Shown: positions 1-6,086, counted from the stretch's first letter. The stretch is 7,888 bases of DNA from an uncultured Sphingomonadales bacterium (GCA_903911985.1 CAIWFP010000069.1:1-7888), one strand, 5' to 3'. Numbers and translations are program-made. Notes: generated by a model not told the origin, from the letters alone.

Positions 1-24
1 TATCGTTCAGGTACGGGCAGACAT

Positions 25-51
25 AAAAGGGGGCCTTCTAGGGGGCCTTTT
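25..51 (+). terminator. Weak imperfect hairpin, possible terminator of an upstream gene
   Basis: AAAAGG (25-30) pairs with CCTTTT (46-51). Inside is a 3x3 GGG/GGG internal loop, then a short CCT/AGG stem (34-36 with 40-42) closing a TCT loop. The A-run/T-run arrangement resembles a bidirectional intrinsic terminator, but the stem is interrupted and the T-run is only four bases. A frame open from the left edge (stop TAA at 24-26, visible tail SFRYGQT) would end just at the hairpin. That would fit a gene lying left of the window, but seven residues cannot prove it. Confidence 0.35.
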
Positions 52-77
52 GAGAAAAGTCGTAAATAATATATATT
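50..77 (+). promoter_or_regulatory. Candidate sigma70-type promoter
   Basis: TTGAGA at 50-55 matches the -35 consensus TTGACA at five of six positions. TATATT at 72-77 matches the -10 consensus TATAAT at five of six. The spacer is 16 bases. The site lies in a strikingly AT-rich patch (about 61-104) in an otherwise GC-rich window and directly follows the hairpin at 25-51. A transcript would start near 84 and run toward roxA, giving a leader of about 450 bases, or could be a separate small RNA. This is a consensus match only; AT-rich sequence produces such matches by chance. Confidence 0.35.
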
Positions 78-355
78 AAATTCAAATTCTTGCTTTGAGA
101 ATATGGAGGCGGGTCGGGCCTCCAACCTCTCTCACCACAATTTTCCGGTTAACCGCGACCCTCGATCGCGGGTTGATCACGGTAGGCCACACTTCGCGAA
201 TTCTGGTCTTGCCGACCGTTCCCGGCGCTGAATGGGGCTACCATCTCGTTCCAGCCTGAGAATGTTGTGCGAATAGTCGTGAATATCGCCGCCGGCCGTC
301 TGGTTCAGGGTCCGGCTCGGCTACTGATCCGCGCGATGGGAACATGCCGACACCG

Positions 356-376
356 GGCGGCAAGCGGCTTGCCGCC
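356..376. repeat. Perfect 9-bp hairpin in the roxA upstream region
   Basis: GGCGGCAAG (356-364) and CTTGCCGCC (368-376) are perfect inverted repeats separated by a three-base loop, CGG. No T-run follows, so it is not a typical intrinsic terminator. It could be a leader RNA stem, a palindromic (REP-like) repeat or a DNA-binding site. The structure is seen directly; its role is unknown. Confidence 0.6.
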
Positions 377-411
377 GCCCATGAAGATCCGTAGCAGGGT
401 AATTGCCTTTG

Positions 412-449
412 CCCGCGGTTGGTTTCGCGGGAAATTCCGCGATCAAACC
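412..449 (+). other. Mutually exclusive hairpins ahead of roxA
   Basis: CCCGCG (412-417) can pair with CGCGGG (426-431). The same middle segment, GGTTTCGCGG (421-430), can instead pair with CCGCG (437-441) and AAACC (445-449), giving ten base pairs with a three-base ATC bulge. The two folds share 426-430 and cannot coexist. Such alternatives are the physical basis of attenuators and riboswitches, but no ligand motif or terminator T-run is visible, so a regulatory role is only a suggestion. Confidence 0.35.
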
Positions 450-533
450 GATCAATTCACGTAATGCCGCAGGGCAAGGTGGCGGTTTGTGGACCTCCTT
501 GGGTATACAACCGCCGTTTCCTCGCGAGTGTTT

Positions 534-1685
534 ATGCAATTAGACAATTTTGATGTTGGCGTTTTCCTGCGCGATTTCTGGCAGAAGCAGCCGCTGCTGA
601 TCCGAAATCCTTGGACGGGCTGGAGCAATCCGCTCGACCCCGACGAACTTGCGGGGCTCGCCTGCGAGGAGGGCGTCGAGGCGCGGCTGATTGCCCATGC
701 GGGCGCGACGTGGCAGGCCGAATTTGGCCCCTTCACGGAATCGCGTTTAGCCCAGCCAAGCGAAGATCCCTGGACGCTGCTGGTGCAGGCTGTCGATCAG
801 CACGTGCCAGAAGTTGCCGCGCTGATTGATCCGTTTCGCTTCATCCCCAATTGGCGCATCGACGATGTCATGGTCAGCTATGCCACCGATGGCGGCGGGG
901 TGGGGCCGCATTTCGACCGGTATGATGTGTTCCTGATTCAGGGCCTGGGCAAAAGGCGCTGGCAGGTGGGGGCGGCCTGTGATGCCACCAGCACATTGGT
1001 GCCGCATGACGATCTATGCCTGCTGGCCAATTTCGAGGTTGTGCGGGAATGGATTCTCGAGCCCGGCGACATCCTCTATCTGCCGCCGGGCATCGCGCAT
1101 AATGGCGTCGCGGTTGGCGATGACTGCATGACCTATTCGATCGGCTTTCGCGCACCTGCCCGCGCCGAATTGATCGCGCATTGGTGCGATCATCTGCTTG
1201 GGGCCGCGCAAGAGGACGAGCGGTACGAGGATCCGGATCTGCGGGAGTGCGACAATCCCGGCGAGATATCCCAACAGGCGATCGCCGGGCTGCACGCGAT
1301 GATCCTTGGGGACATGGCCGATCCCGCAGCCTTCGCCCGGTGGTTCGGAACATATAACAGCACGCGCAAATATCCCGATATCGATTGGCGGCCACAAGAG
1401 CCAATCAATGTAGCGCAGTTGCGCGAAGGCCTTGCCGGGAATGTGCCGTTGCTGCGCAACCCGGCCAGCCGCTTTTCGTTTGTCCGGCAACAGTCGCAAT
1501 CGATCCTGCTATTCGTTGATGGCCAGTGTTTCGAATGTGCCAACGACACGGCCGGTTTTGCCGAACAATTGTGCGGGCCGCAGCCGATGGTGGCCAATCC
1601 GAACCTCATCCAGTCGGGGCCGGTGCTGGAATTGCTCGTCACTCTGTTCAATCAGGGCAGCATGGCCTTCGCCGACGAGGTCTGA
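534..1685 (+). CDS. roxA: RoxA/YcfD-type JmjC ribosomal oxygenase (50S protein L16 arginine 3-hydroxylase family)
   Basis: This 383-residue protein belongs to the cupin/JmjC Fe(II)- and 2-oxoglutarate-dependent oxygenases. E. coli YcfD, the characterised member (373 aa), hydroxylates an arginine of ribosomal protein L16 in the cytoplasm. Several segments resemble YcfD strongly: DPDELAGLA near 35-43, LLVQAV at 82-87, NWRIDDVMVSY at 106-116, GGGVGPHFDRYDVFLIQG at 120-137 and LEPGDILYLPPGIAHNG at 175-191. The iron triad is H126, D128 and H189; R141 or R142 is the likely 2-oxoglutarate ligand. The C-terminal half matches the dimerisation and winged-helix parts of the family. I chose ATG 534 because homology begins there (QLDNFDVGVFLRDFWQKQP). 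A GTG at 489 in the same frame has a better Shine-Dalgarno (AAGG, 476-479, 9-base spacing) and would add 15 residues unlike the family. The L16 substrate is inferred from family only. Confidence 0.93.
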   Translation: MQLDNFDVGVFLRDFWQKQPLLIRNPWTGWSNPLDPDELAGLACEEGVEARLIAHAGATWQAEFGPFTESRLAQPSEDPWTLLVQAVDQHVPEVAALIDPFRFIPNWRIDDVMVSYATDGGGVGPHFDRYDVFLIQGLGKRRWQVGAACDATSTLVPHDDLCLLANFEVVREWILEPGDILYLPPGIAHNGVAVGDDCMTYSIGFRAPARAELIAHWCDHLLGAAQEDERYEDPDLRECDNPGEISQQAIAGLHAMILGDMADPAAFARWFGTYNSTRKYPDIDWRPQEPINVAQLREGLAGNVPLLRNPASRFSFVRQQSQSILLFVDGQCFECANDTAGFAEQLCGPQPMVANPNLIQSGPVLELLVTLFNQGSMAFADEV

Positions 1686-1740
1686 GAGGGCTTGGCTGAA
1701 GGATCGCCGGAGTGAGGCGGGTGCGTCCGGCAAGGCGTCT

Positions 1741-1844
1741 AATACCAAGGTTCGATGAGCTTGACTCTTCGAACCTTGGTTAAGCCTGTGTGGCGCCTGA
1801 ACATTTTCAAGGCGTGATGCGTCAGCATCTTAGCGCCTTGGTAT
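1741..1844. repeat. Composite palindromic, MITE-like intergenic element
   Basis: A 104-base unit is bounded by 9-bp inverted ends, ATACCAAGG (1742-1750) and CCTTGGTAT (1836-1844). The left part is a long hairpin: a perfect 12-bp stem (1744-1755 with 1769-1780), a T/T mismatch, three more pairs (1757-1759 with 1765-1767) and a CTTGA loop. The right part is another hairpin: AAGGCG (1809-1814) with CGCCTT (1834-1839) enclosing GATGC-GTCA-GCATC (1816-1829). It carries no transposase. It lies between roxA and chrA and could act as a transcription barrier, a mobile miniature element or a structured RNA. No T-run follows either hairpin. Structure seen directly; the repeat-family status is inferred. 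Confidence 0.6.
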
Positions 1845-1894
1845 AACGCGGGGTGTTGCCGAGGCGCGGAGCTTCGATTACCTTTTTTGCAGAT

Positions 1895-1916
1895 CCGGGG
1901 CAATGCAACCCCCCGG
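1895..1916. repeat. 6-bp GC-rich hairpin upstream of chrA
   Basis: CCGGGG (1895-1900) pairs with CCCCGG (1911-1916) around a ten-base loop. A run of six T (1883-1888) lies on its left side, so it does not have terminator orientation on the plus strand, and on the minus strand the hairpin would be followed by A-rich sequence. Function unknown. Confidence 0.3.
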
Positions 1917-1947
1917 TCAGGCGTCGGCCCAAGCGTTGCCTTTCGAT

Positions 1948-1967
1948 GCTCCGTGGTTTCGCGGAGC
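1948..1967 (+). other. Hairpin adjoining the chrA ribosome-binding region
   Basis: GCTCCG (1948-1953) pairs with CGGAGC (1962-1967). The stem can extend by a T-G wobble and a G-C pair to leave a GTTT loop. Its right arm holds the GGAG at 1963-1966, one of two purine-rich candidates (the other is GAGGG at 1969-1973) ahead of the chrA start at 1986. Both are farther from the ATG than usual, so if the stem forms it could limit initiation. This is a suggestion from position only. Confidence 0.3.
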
Positions 1968-1985
1968 TGAGGGTGTGGGCGCGTC

Positions 1986-3299
1986 ATGACAATTCCCCAA
2001 ACGAAGCCTAATTTTACCGAACTGGTCCGCGTCTCGGCGCGCATTGGCTGCCTCAGTTTTGGCGGGCCCGCCGGACAGATCGCGCTGATGCACCGCGAAC
2101 TGGTGGAGGAGCGCGGCTGGATCAGCGAGGACCAATATCTCCACGCGCTGAACTTCTGCCACCTGCTGCCCGGGCCCGAGGCGCAACAGCTGGCGATCTG
2201 GATCGGCTGGAAGCTGCATGGCATCCGGGGTGGCCTTGCCGCGGGGCTGCTTTTCGTCATTCCCGGCGCGCTGGTCATTTTGGCGCTATCGATGCTCTAT
2301 GGTTTCGCCGCGCATCTGGGCTGGTTTGCCGCGCTGTTTCTGGGGATCAAGTCGGCGGTGCTGGCCATTGTGGTTCAGGCGGTGCTGCGGCTGGCCGGGC
2401 GGGCTCTGGGCACACCATTCCGCAAGGGGGCGGCGGTTGTCTCATTTGTGGCGCTGTTCCTGTTTAACGCGCCGTTTCCGCTGGTGGTGATCGGGGCGGG
2501 GGGCATCGGCTGGCTGGTGGCCCGCACGCGCCCGGCCCTGCTGGGGCTGAAGGCTGATACGGCCGCGACCGCTGCCACGCCGCGCCCATGGAAACACAGC
2601 CTGTGGTCCGCGCTGATTGGCGCGGTGGCATGGGCGGCGCCGATGGTGGCGGTGCTGGCGCTGCTGGGGCCGCATCACGTGTTGTGGCGGATCGGGGTGT
2701 TCTTTTCAAAGCTGGCGGTTGTCACCTTCGGCGGGGCCTATGCGGTGCTCGCCTATATGGCCCAGCAGGCGGTCTCCACCCAACACTGGCTGAGCGCGCC
2801 CGAAATGGCCGATGGGCTGGGGCTGGCCGAAACCACGCCCGGCCCGCTGATCATGGTCACGCAGTTCGTCGGCTATCTGGCGGCCTTCCGCAGCCCTGCG
2901 CCCTTCACGCCGCTGGGGGCGGGGTTGCTGGGGGCTCTGCTCACCACATGGGTTACGTTTACGCCCTGCTTCCTTTGGGTTTTCGCGCTGGCCCCATGGA
3001 TTGATCGTCTGGAAAACGCCCGTTTGCTGAAGGGCGCGCTGGCATTGGTGACCGCCGCGATTGTCGGTGTCATCGCCAACCTCAGCGTCTGGTTCGCGCT
3101 CCATCTGCTGTTTCATGTCACGCGTCCGGTGGAGCTAGGTCCGATCAGCTTCAATCTGCCCCAGTGGGCCAGTTTCGACTGGCGGGCGGCAGGGATCGCG
3201 ATTGTCTCGGCGTGGCTTATCATCGGCCGCAAATGGAATGTGATTCACGCCCTCGTTCTGGCCGCCGCCAGCGGGTGGGTGCTTTCGCAAATCGGCTGA
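1986..3299 (+). CDS. chrA: Chromate transporter ChrA, long-chain two-domain form
   Basis: This 437-residue inner-membrane protein belongs to the CHR family, whose characterised members export chromate from the cytoplasm using the proton motive force. It has the typical long form made of two CHR halves. The N-half carries FGGPAGQIALMH (25-36), the basic RELVEERGWIS segment (37-47) and LLPGPEAQQLA (60-70). The C-half repeats the pattern with VVTFGGAYAVLAYMAQQAV (245-263), WLS (268-270) and ETTPGPLIMVTQFVGYLAAFR (282-302). Many hydrophobic helices separate these, and a polar alanine-rich linker (about 181-205) joins the halves. The length is normal for the family. The start is ATG 1986, with a weakly placed GAGGG (1969-1973). 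No chrB or chrF regulator lies next to it. It ends 26 bases from the convergent peptidase stop. Family assignment is secure; the actual ion may be chromate or sulfate-like. Confidence 0.95.
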   Translation: MTIPQTKPNFTELVRVSARIGCLSFGGPAGQIALMHRELVEERGWISEDQYLHALNFCHLLPGPEAQQLAIWIGWKLHGIRGGLAAGLLFVIPGALVILALSMLYGFAAHLGWFAALFLGIKSAVLAIVVQAVLRLAGRALGTPFRKGAAVVSFVALFLFNAPFPLVVIGAGGIGWLVARTRPALLGLKADTAATAATPRPWKHSLWSALIGAVAWAAPMVAVLALLGPHHVLWRIGVFFSKLAVVTFGGAYAVLAYMAQQAVSTQHWLSAPEMADGLGLAETTPGPLIMVTQFVGYLAAFRSPAPFTPLGAGLLGALLTTWVTFTPCFLWVFALAPWIDRLENARLLKGALALVTAAIVGVIANLSVWFALHLLFHVTRPVELGPISFNLPQWASFDWRAAGIAIVSAWLIIGRKWNVIHALVLAAASGWVLSQIG

Positions 3300-3302
3300 C
3301 GT

Positions 3303-3330
3303 GCCGCCTGCCTATCGCCGCCTGTCTATC
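3303..3330. repeat. 14-bp tandem duplication over the peptidase stop codon
   Basis: GCCGCCTGCCTATC (3303-3316) is followed directly by GCCGCCTGTCTATC (3317-3330), identical at 13 of 14 positions. The right copy contains the minus-strand TAG stop (3328-3326) of the M20 peptidase. The repeat fills the narrow gap between the convergent chrA and peptidase genes. No hairpin terminator is evident here. It most likely arose by replication slippage. Confidence 0.7.
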
Positions 3331-4816
3331 GGGCGTAGGCCTTTACCAGATCGAACAGATAGTCGCGTCCGGTGAGCAGCGAGCGGGTTTCGATCCGCTC
3401 GTTGAGGCCGTGGATGCCGTTGGAATCCGGATCGGCCCAGAGGCCGGGTGCCCCATAGGTGGGGATGCCAACCGCCTCCAGATAGACGCCATCGGTTGCG
3501 CCGGTGGACATGGTGGGCATCATGGGCACGCCGGGGAAATACTTCGCCACCAGCCGCCGCATCGGCCCGACCACGGCGGGGTCGAGCGGTGGCGCCTTGG
3601 CGATGGCCTTGGCCGGGGGGCGGATCTCGACGCTGACGGACGGGTTGCCGATGGCTGCCACCAGCGCGGATCGGGTCTCCTCCGGCGTGCGGCCGGGGAA
3701 CATGCGGCAGTTGATATTGGCCGTCACCCGCTGCGGCAGGGCGTTGAGCGCGTGGCCGCCCGAGAGCAATGTTGCAACGCACGTTGTGCGCAGCATGGAG
3801 TGCAGCATTTTGTCCTGATTGACGATAGCCTCGGCGCCCTTGTCGCCGGGATTGGCCACCAGCGCGATCATCGCCTTGCCAGTATCACCACCCCGCGCCG
3901 CGCCCGCCTCACGAAAGAAGACACGGGTTGTGTCGTTGAATTCAAGCGGAAATTCCAGGTCACGAAGCTTTGTCAGCGCATCCGCCATGGCATAGATCGC
4001 ATTGTCGCGCACGGGCTGGCTGGAATGGCCGCCGGGGTTGGTGGCGGTCAGGGTGAAGTCGATATAGGCCTTCTCGCCCACCTGCACGCTTTGCACCACA
4101 AGGTGGCCGCCATCGCTCAGCGGTTTGCCGTCTGTGCGCCCGCCGCCGCCCTCGTTGATGGCGAATTCCGCATCGATAAGCGCCCGCTTGTTGTGCGCCA
4201 GCCAGTCGGCACCATTGAAGGCGCCCGAGGTTTCCTCGCCGCAGGTCAGGGCCAGCTTGACCGTGCGCTTTGGGTGATAATGGCTGGCGGCAAACCGGGC
4301 GATGGTGTCGGTCCAGATCGCGGCCATCGCCTTGTCGTCAAAGCTGCCCCGGCCATAGAGATAGGGCCCCTCCTCGATGAGGGTGAAGGGATCGCGAACC
4401 CAGTCCTCGCGCCGGGCCTCGACGACATCGAGATGGGCCAGCAGCAGGATCGGCCGGGCGGATTTATCCGAGCCGGGATAGATGGCGACGAGGCCGCCCT
4501 CCTTGGGGTGATCGGGCACGGAGAACAGGGTGATCTGGCTTTCCGGCAGGCCGGCGGCACGCAAATGCGCCGCCATGCGCGCGGCCGCCAGAGTGCAGCT
4601 GCCCGCCGACAGCGAGGTGTTGGTCTCCACCAGTTCCTTGAACAGGGCGCGAAAGGCGGTCTGGTCGGCGCGCTGGGTCTGGGCGCGGGCCGCAGCCAGC
4701 GCGTTTGGCGGGGTTGCAGCCTCGGCACGCGCCTGTCCGGCCGAGGCCATCTGCCCGGTGCAAAGCCCCAGCGCCGCCACGCCCGTCCACGCCAAAATTC
4801 GCCCTGCGCGCTTCAT
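3326..4816 (-). CDS. Exported M20/M25/M40-family zinc metallopeptidase
   Basis: This 496-residue hydrolase of the M20 clan probably cleaves dipeptides or removes acyl groups in the periplasm. It begins with a Sec-type signal: basic MKRAGR, a hydrophobic stretch (8-20) and small residues with cleavage likely near 26-32. A cysteine at 19 lacks a proper lipobox, so it is probably soluble. Metal-site motifs are in order: LLLAHLDVV (124-132, ligand H128, catalytic D130), GRGSFDDK (155-162, bridging D160), GEETSG (193-198, general base E194, ligand E195), NEGGGG (221-226, ligand E222) and GIHGLNE (467-473, ligand H469). H264 in PGGHSSQP lies in the lid/dimerisation domain. ATG 4816 is well supported by GGGAG at 4828-4824 with 7-base spacing and by the signal peptide. 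The start overlaps the trhO stop as ATGA, implying translational coupling. The family is secure; the substrate is not known. Confidence 0.93.
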   Translation of the reverse strand: MKRAGRILAWTGVAALGLCTGQMASAGQARAEAATPPNALAAARAQTQRADQTAFRALFKELVETNTSLSAGSCTLAAARMAAHLRAAGLPESQITLFSVPDHPKEGGLVAIYPGSDKSARPILLLAHLDVVEARREDWVRDPFTLIEEGPYLYGRGSFDDKAMAAIWTDTIARFAASHYHPKRTVKLALTCGEETSGAFNGADWLAHNKRALIDAEFAINEGGGGRTDGKPLSDGGHLVVQSVQVGEKAYIDFTLTATNPGGHSSQPVRDNAIYAMADALTKLRDLEFPLEFNDTTRVFFREAGAARGGDTGKAMIALVANPGDKGAEAIVNQDKMLHSMLRTTCVATLLSGGHALNALPQRVTANINCRMFPGRTPEETRSALVAAIGNPSVSVEIRPPAKAIAKAPPLDPAVVGPMRRLVAKYFPGVPMMPTMSTGATDGVYLEAVGIPTYGAPGLWADPDSNGIHGLNERIETRSLLTGRDYLFDLVKAYAR

Positions 4817-5907
4817 TCGCCGTCTCCCGCTGTCCGCCCGCCAGTTGAGCAGGATTCCCGGCGTGAGGGAAGCCGCCCATCGGTGATTCGCGCGGCTAAC
4901 GCCCGCCATCCGCACCCGCCAATTGCGCGGACATGGGTGCCGAGATGGGTGCCGAGATGGGTAAGGCCCCGCTCTGCCGCCAGCATTTCCTGCCTGTGCC
5001 TTTCGCGATAGCCCTCGCGCTGCGCCTCGGTGCGGGTGGCGTGGCAGGCGGGGCAGCTCACCCCTTCCTCATACAGCGGCGAGGCCTGATCCTCGGCGGT
5101 GATCGGGCGGCGGCAGGCGTGGCACAGCGCATGGGTGCCCGGCACCAGCCCATGGCCCACTGAAACCCGCTGGTCGAAGACGAAACATTCGCCTTGCCAC
5201 AGGCTCTCCTCTGGCGGCACCGTCTCCAGATATTTCAAAATGCCGCCGCGCAGGTGATAGACATCCTCCACCCCTTCGGCCTTCAGGAAGGCGGTGGATT
5301 TTTCGCAGCGGATGCCCCCGGTGCAGAACATGGCGACCTTGGGCGGCTTTCCCGCCATGCCGGAGCCCTCGGCCAGCAATCGCGCCCGCTCCGCGCGAAA
5401 CCACGCGGGAAAATCGCGAAACGTGGTGGTTTTCGGGTCTATCGCGCCGGCGAAACTGCCCACGGCGACTTCGTAATCGTTGCGGGTGTCGATAAGGATC
5501 GTACCGGGCTCGGAGATCAGCGCGTTCCAGCCTTCCGGCTCGACATAGGTGCCGACACTGGCCAGCGGGTCAATATCGGGCTGGCCCATGGTGACGATCT
5601 CCGCCTTCAGCCGCACTTTCATGCGATAGAAGGGCATCTCGGGCGCGCCGGAATATTTCACATCGACATCCGCGCAAGCAGGCAGGGCGCGGATATGCTC
5701 GACGATTTGACCAATGCCCTCGGGCGATCCGGCGATGGTGCCGTTTATCCCCTCATGCGCGAGCAGCAGCGTACCCTTCACCCCGGCATTGCGGCAAGCC
5801 TCGGTCAGCCGCGCGCGCAGGGTTGGACGGTCTTCAAGGGGGGCAAACTTGTACAAGGCCGCAACGAGGATCGGCAGTTCCGGGGTGATCGGGTCTTGGC
5901 GGGGCAC
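4813..5907 (-). CDS. trhO: tRNA uridine(34) hydroxylase TrhO (YceA; rhodanese-related)
   Basis: This cytoplasmic enzyme family performs the O2-dependent hydroxylation of uridine 34 in tRNA to 5-hydroxyuridine. From GTG 5907 the product is 364 residues; E. coli TrhO has about 350. The N-terminal domain shows VAALYKFAPL (15-24), GTLLLAHEGINGTIAG (45-60) and MPFYRMKVRLK (91-101). The rhodanese domain holds IDTRNDYEVAVGSF (139-152) and the active loop FCTGGIRCEK (194-203), with C195 as the catalytic cysteine. The C-terminal part has LWQGECFVFDQRVSVGHGL (236-254) and a zinc-ribbon-like quartet C262, C265, C285, C288. I chose GTG 5907 because GGAAG (5920-5916) stands 8 bases upstream and homology starts soon after; ATG 5976 in frame would add 23 unlike residues and has a weak site. 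Beyond residue 315 there is a THLGTHLGTH repeat and about 38 residues not typical of the family. The TGA overlaps the peptidase ATG. Confidence 0.94.
   Translation of the reverse strand: MPRQDPITPELPILVAALYKFAPLEDRPTLRARLTEACRNAGVKGTLLLAHEGINGTIAGSPEGIGQIVEHIRALPACADVDVKYSGAPEMPFYRMKVRLKAEIVTMGQPDIDPLASVGTYVEPEGWNALISEPGTILIDTRNDYEVAVGSFAGAIDPKTTTFRDFPAWFRAERARLLAEGSGMAGKPPKVAMFCTGGIRCEKSTAFLKAEGVEDVYHLRGGILKYLETVPPEESLWQGECFVFDQRVSVGHGLVPGTHALCHACRRPITAEDQASPLYEEGVSCPACHATRTEAQREGYRERHRQEMLAAERGLTHLGTHLGTHVRAIGGCGWRALAARITDGRLPSRRESCSTGGRTAGDGE
4824..4828 (-). promoter_or_regulatory. Ribosome-binding site of the M20 peptidase
   Basis: On the minus strand GGGAG lies 7 bases before ATG 4816 and fixes that start over an in-frame upstream ATG at 4915, which would put 33 arginine-rich residues ahead of the signal peptide. 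The site lies inside the last codons of trhO. Confidence 0.7.
4933..4962. repeat. 12-bp tandem repeat in the trhO C-terminal end
   Basis: The unit ATGGGTGCCGAG occurs at 4933-4944 and 4945-4956, followed by a half copy ATGGGT at 4957-4962, with no mismatches. On the coding (minus) strand it encodes T-H-L-G units (TrhO residues 316-325). Because the unit is a multiple of three, gain or loss of copies would keep the reading frame. Confidence 0.85.
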
Positions 5908-5915
5908 GGGGCGGG

Positions 5916-5920
5916 CTTCC
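5916..5920 (-). promoter_or_regulatory. Ribosome-binding site deciding the trhO start
   Basis: GGAAG on the minus strand stands 8 bases ahead of the GTG codon at 5907-5905. It is the best-placed purine-rich site near the start of family homology and favours GTG 5907 over ATG 5976. Confidence 0.55.
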
Positions 5921-6086
5921 GGGATATTGAGAGGGACGGGGTGAGGCACCGGCCATAGGCCAGACCGGCCCGCCATTCCAGTGGTGGGCGAGACCTGTGC
6001 GGCCAGCTTTGCCGCGCTTTGCGCAGGCCGCCCACATCGCCTATGCGGTGGCCCAGCCAGCGCCCGCCCATGGCGCCCCATCGCAC

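Larger units (their letters stand above)
52..533. other. Intergenic region upstream of roxA, no convincing gene
   Basis: This stretch of about 480 bases holds no open frame that I recognise. It contains an AT-rich patch (61-104) and a series of hairpins: a 6-bp stem with a 7-base loop at 105-123 (GGAGGC/GCCTCC), an imperfect stem at 151-174 (AACCGCGA against TCGCGGGTT, one bulged G), and the structures at 356-376 and 412-449 listed separately. Short open frames at 267-464 (+) and 321-539 (-) have no recognisable family or good start context. The density of hairpins suggests a structured leader or a small RNA, but no known RNA family could be named. Confidence 0.5.

Noticed and set aside
105..174. 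A tRNA or tmRNA piece in the region after the AT-rich patch
   Set aside because: The CACCA-like string near 133-138 suggested a tRNA end, but no matching acceptor, T-arm or anticodon arm could be assembled.
267..464. A small plus-strand frame of 65 codons with a GTG start
   Set aside because: No ribosome site, no recognisable domain and it spans strong hairpins; arginine-rich composition fits non-coding GC-rich DNA.
1739..2278. A minus-strand open frame of 179 codons crossing the palindromic element and the chrA start
   Set aside because: Most of it is antisense to chrA. The part over the element encodes a basic peptide that may simply be the translated repeat; no start signal was seen.
4741..4816. 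A lipoprotein signal in the M20 peptidase
   Set aside because: The cysteine at residue 19 is preceded by L-G-L, which does not fit a lipobox; a normal Sec signal is more likely.
3164..5011. A 615-codon open frame on the plus strand
   Set aside because: It lies antisense to the M20 peptidase and the end of trhO, both with full family motifs and good starts. Its composition (rich in G, R, H, A) is typical of a GC-rich shadow frame and no domain is recognisable.
5194..5958. A 254-codon plus-strand open frame
   Set aside because: Antisense to the conserved core of trhO, including its catalytic motif; shadow frame.
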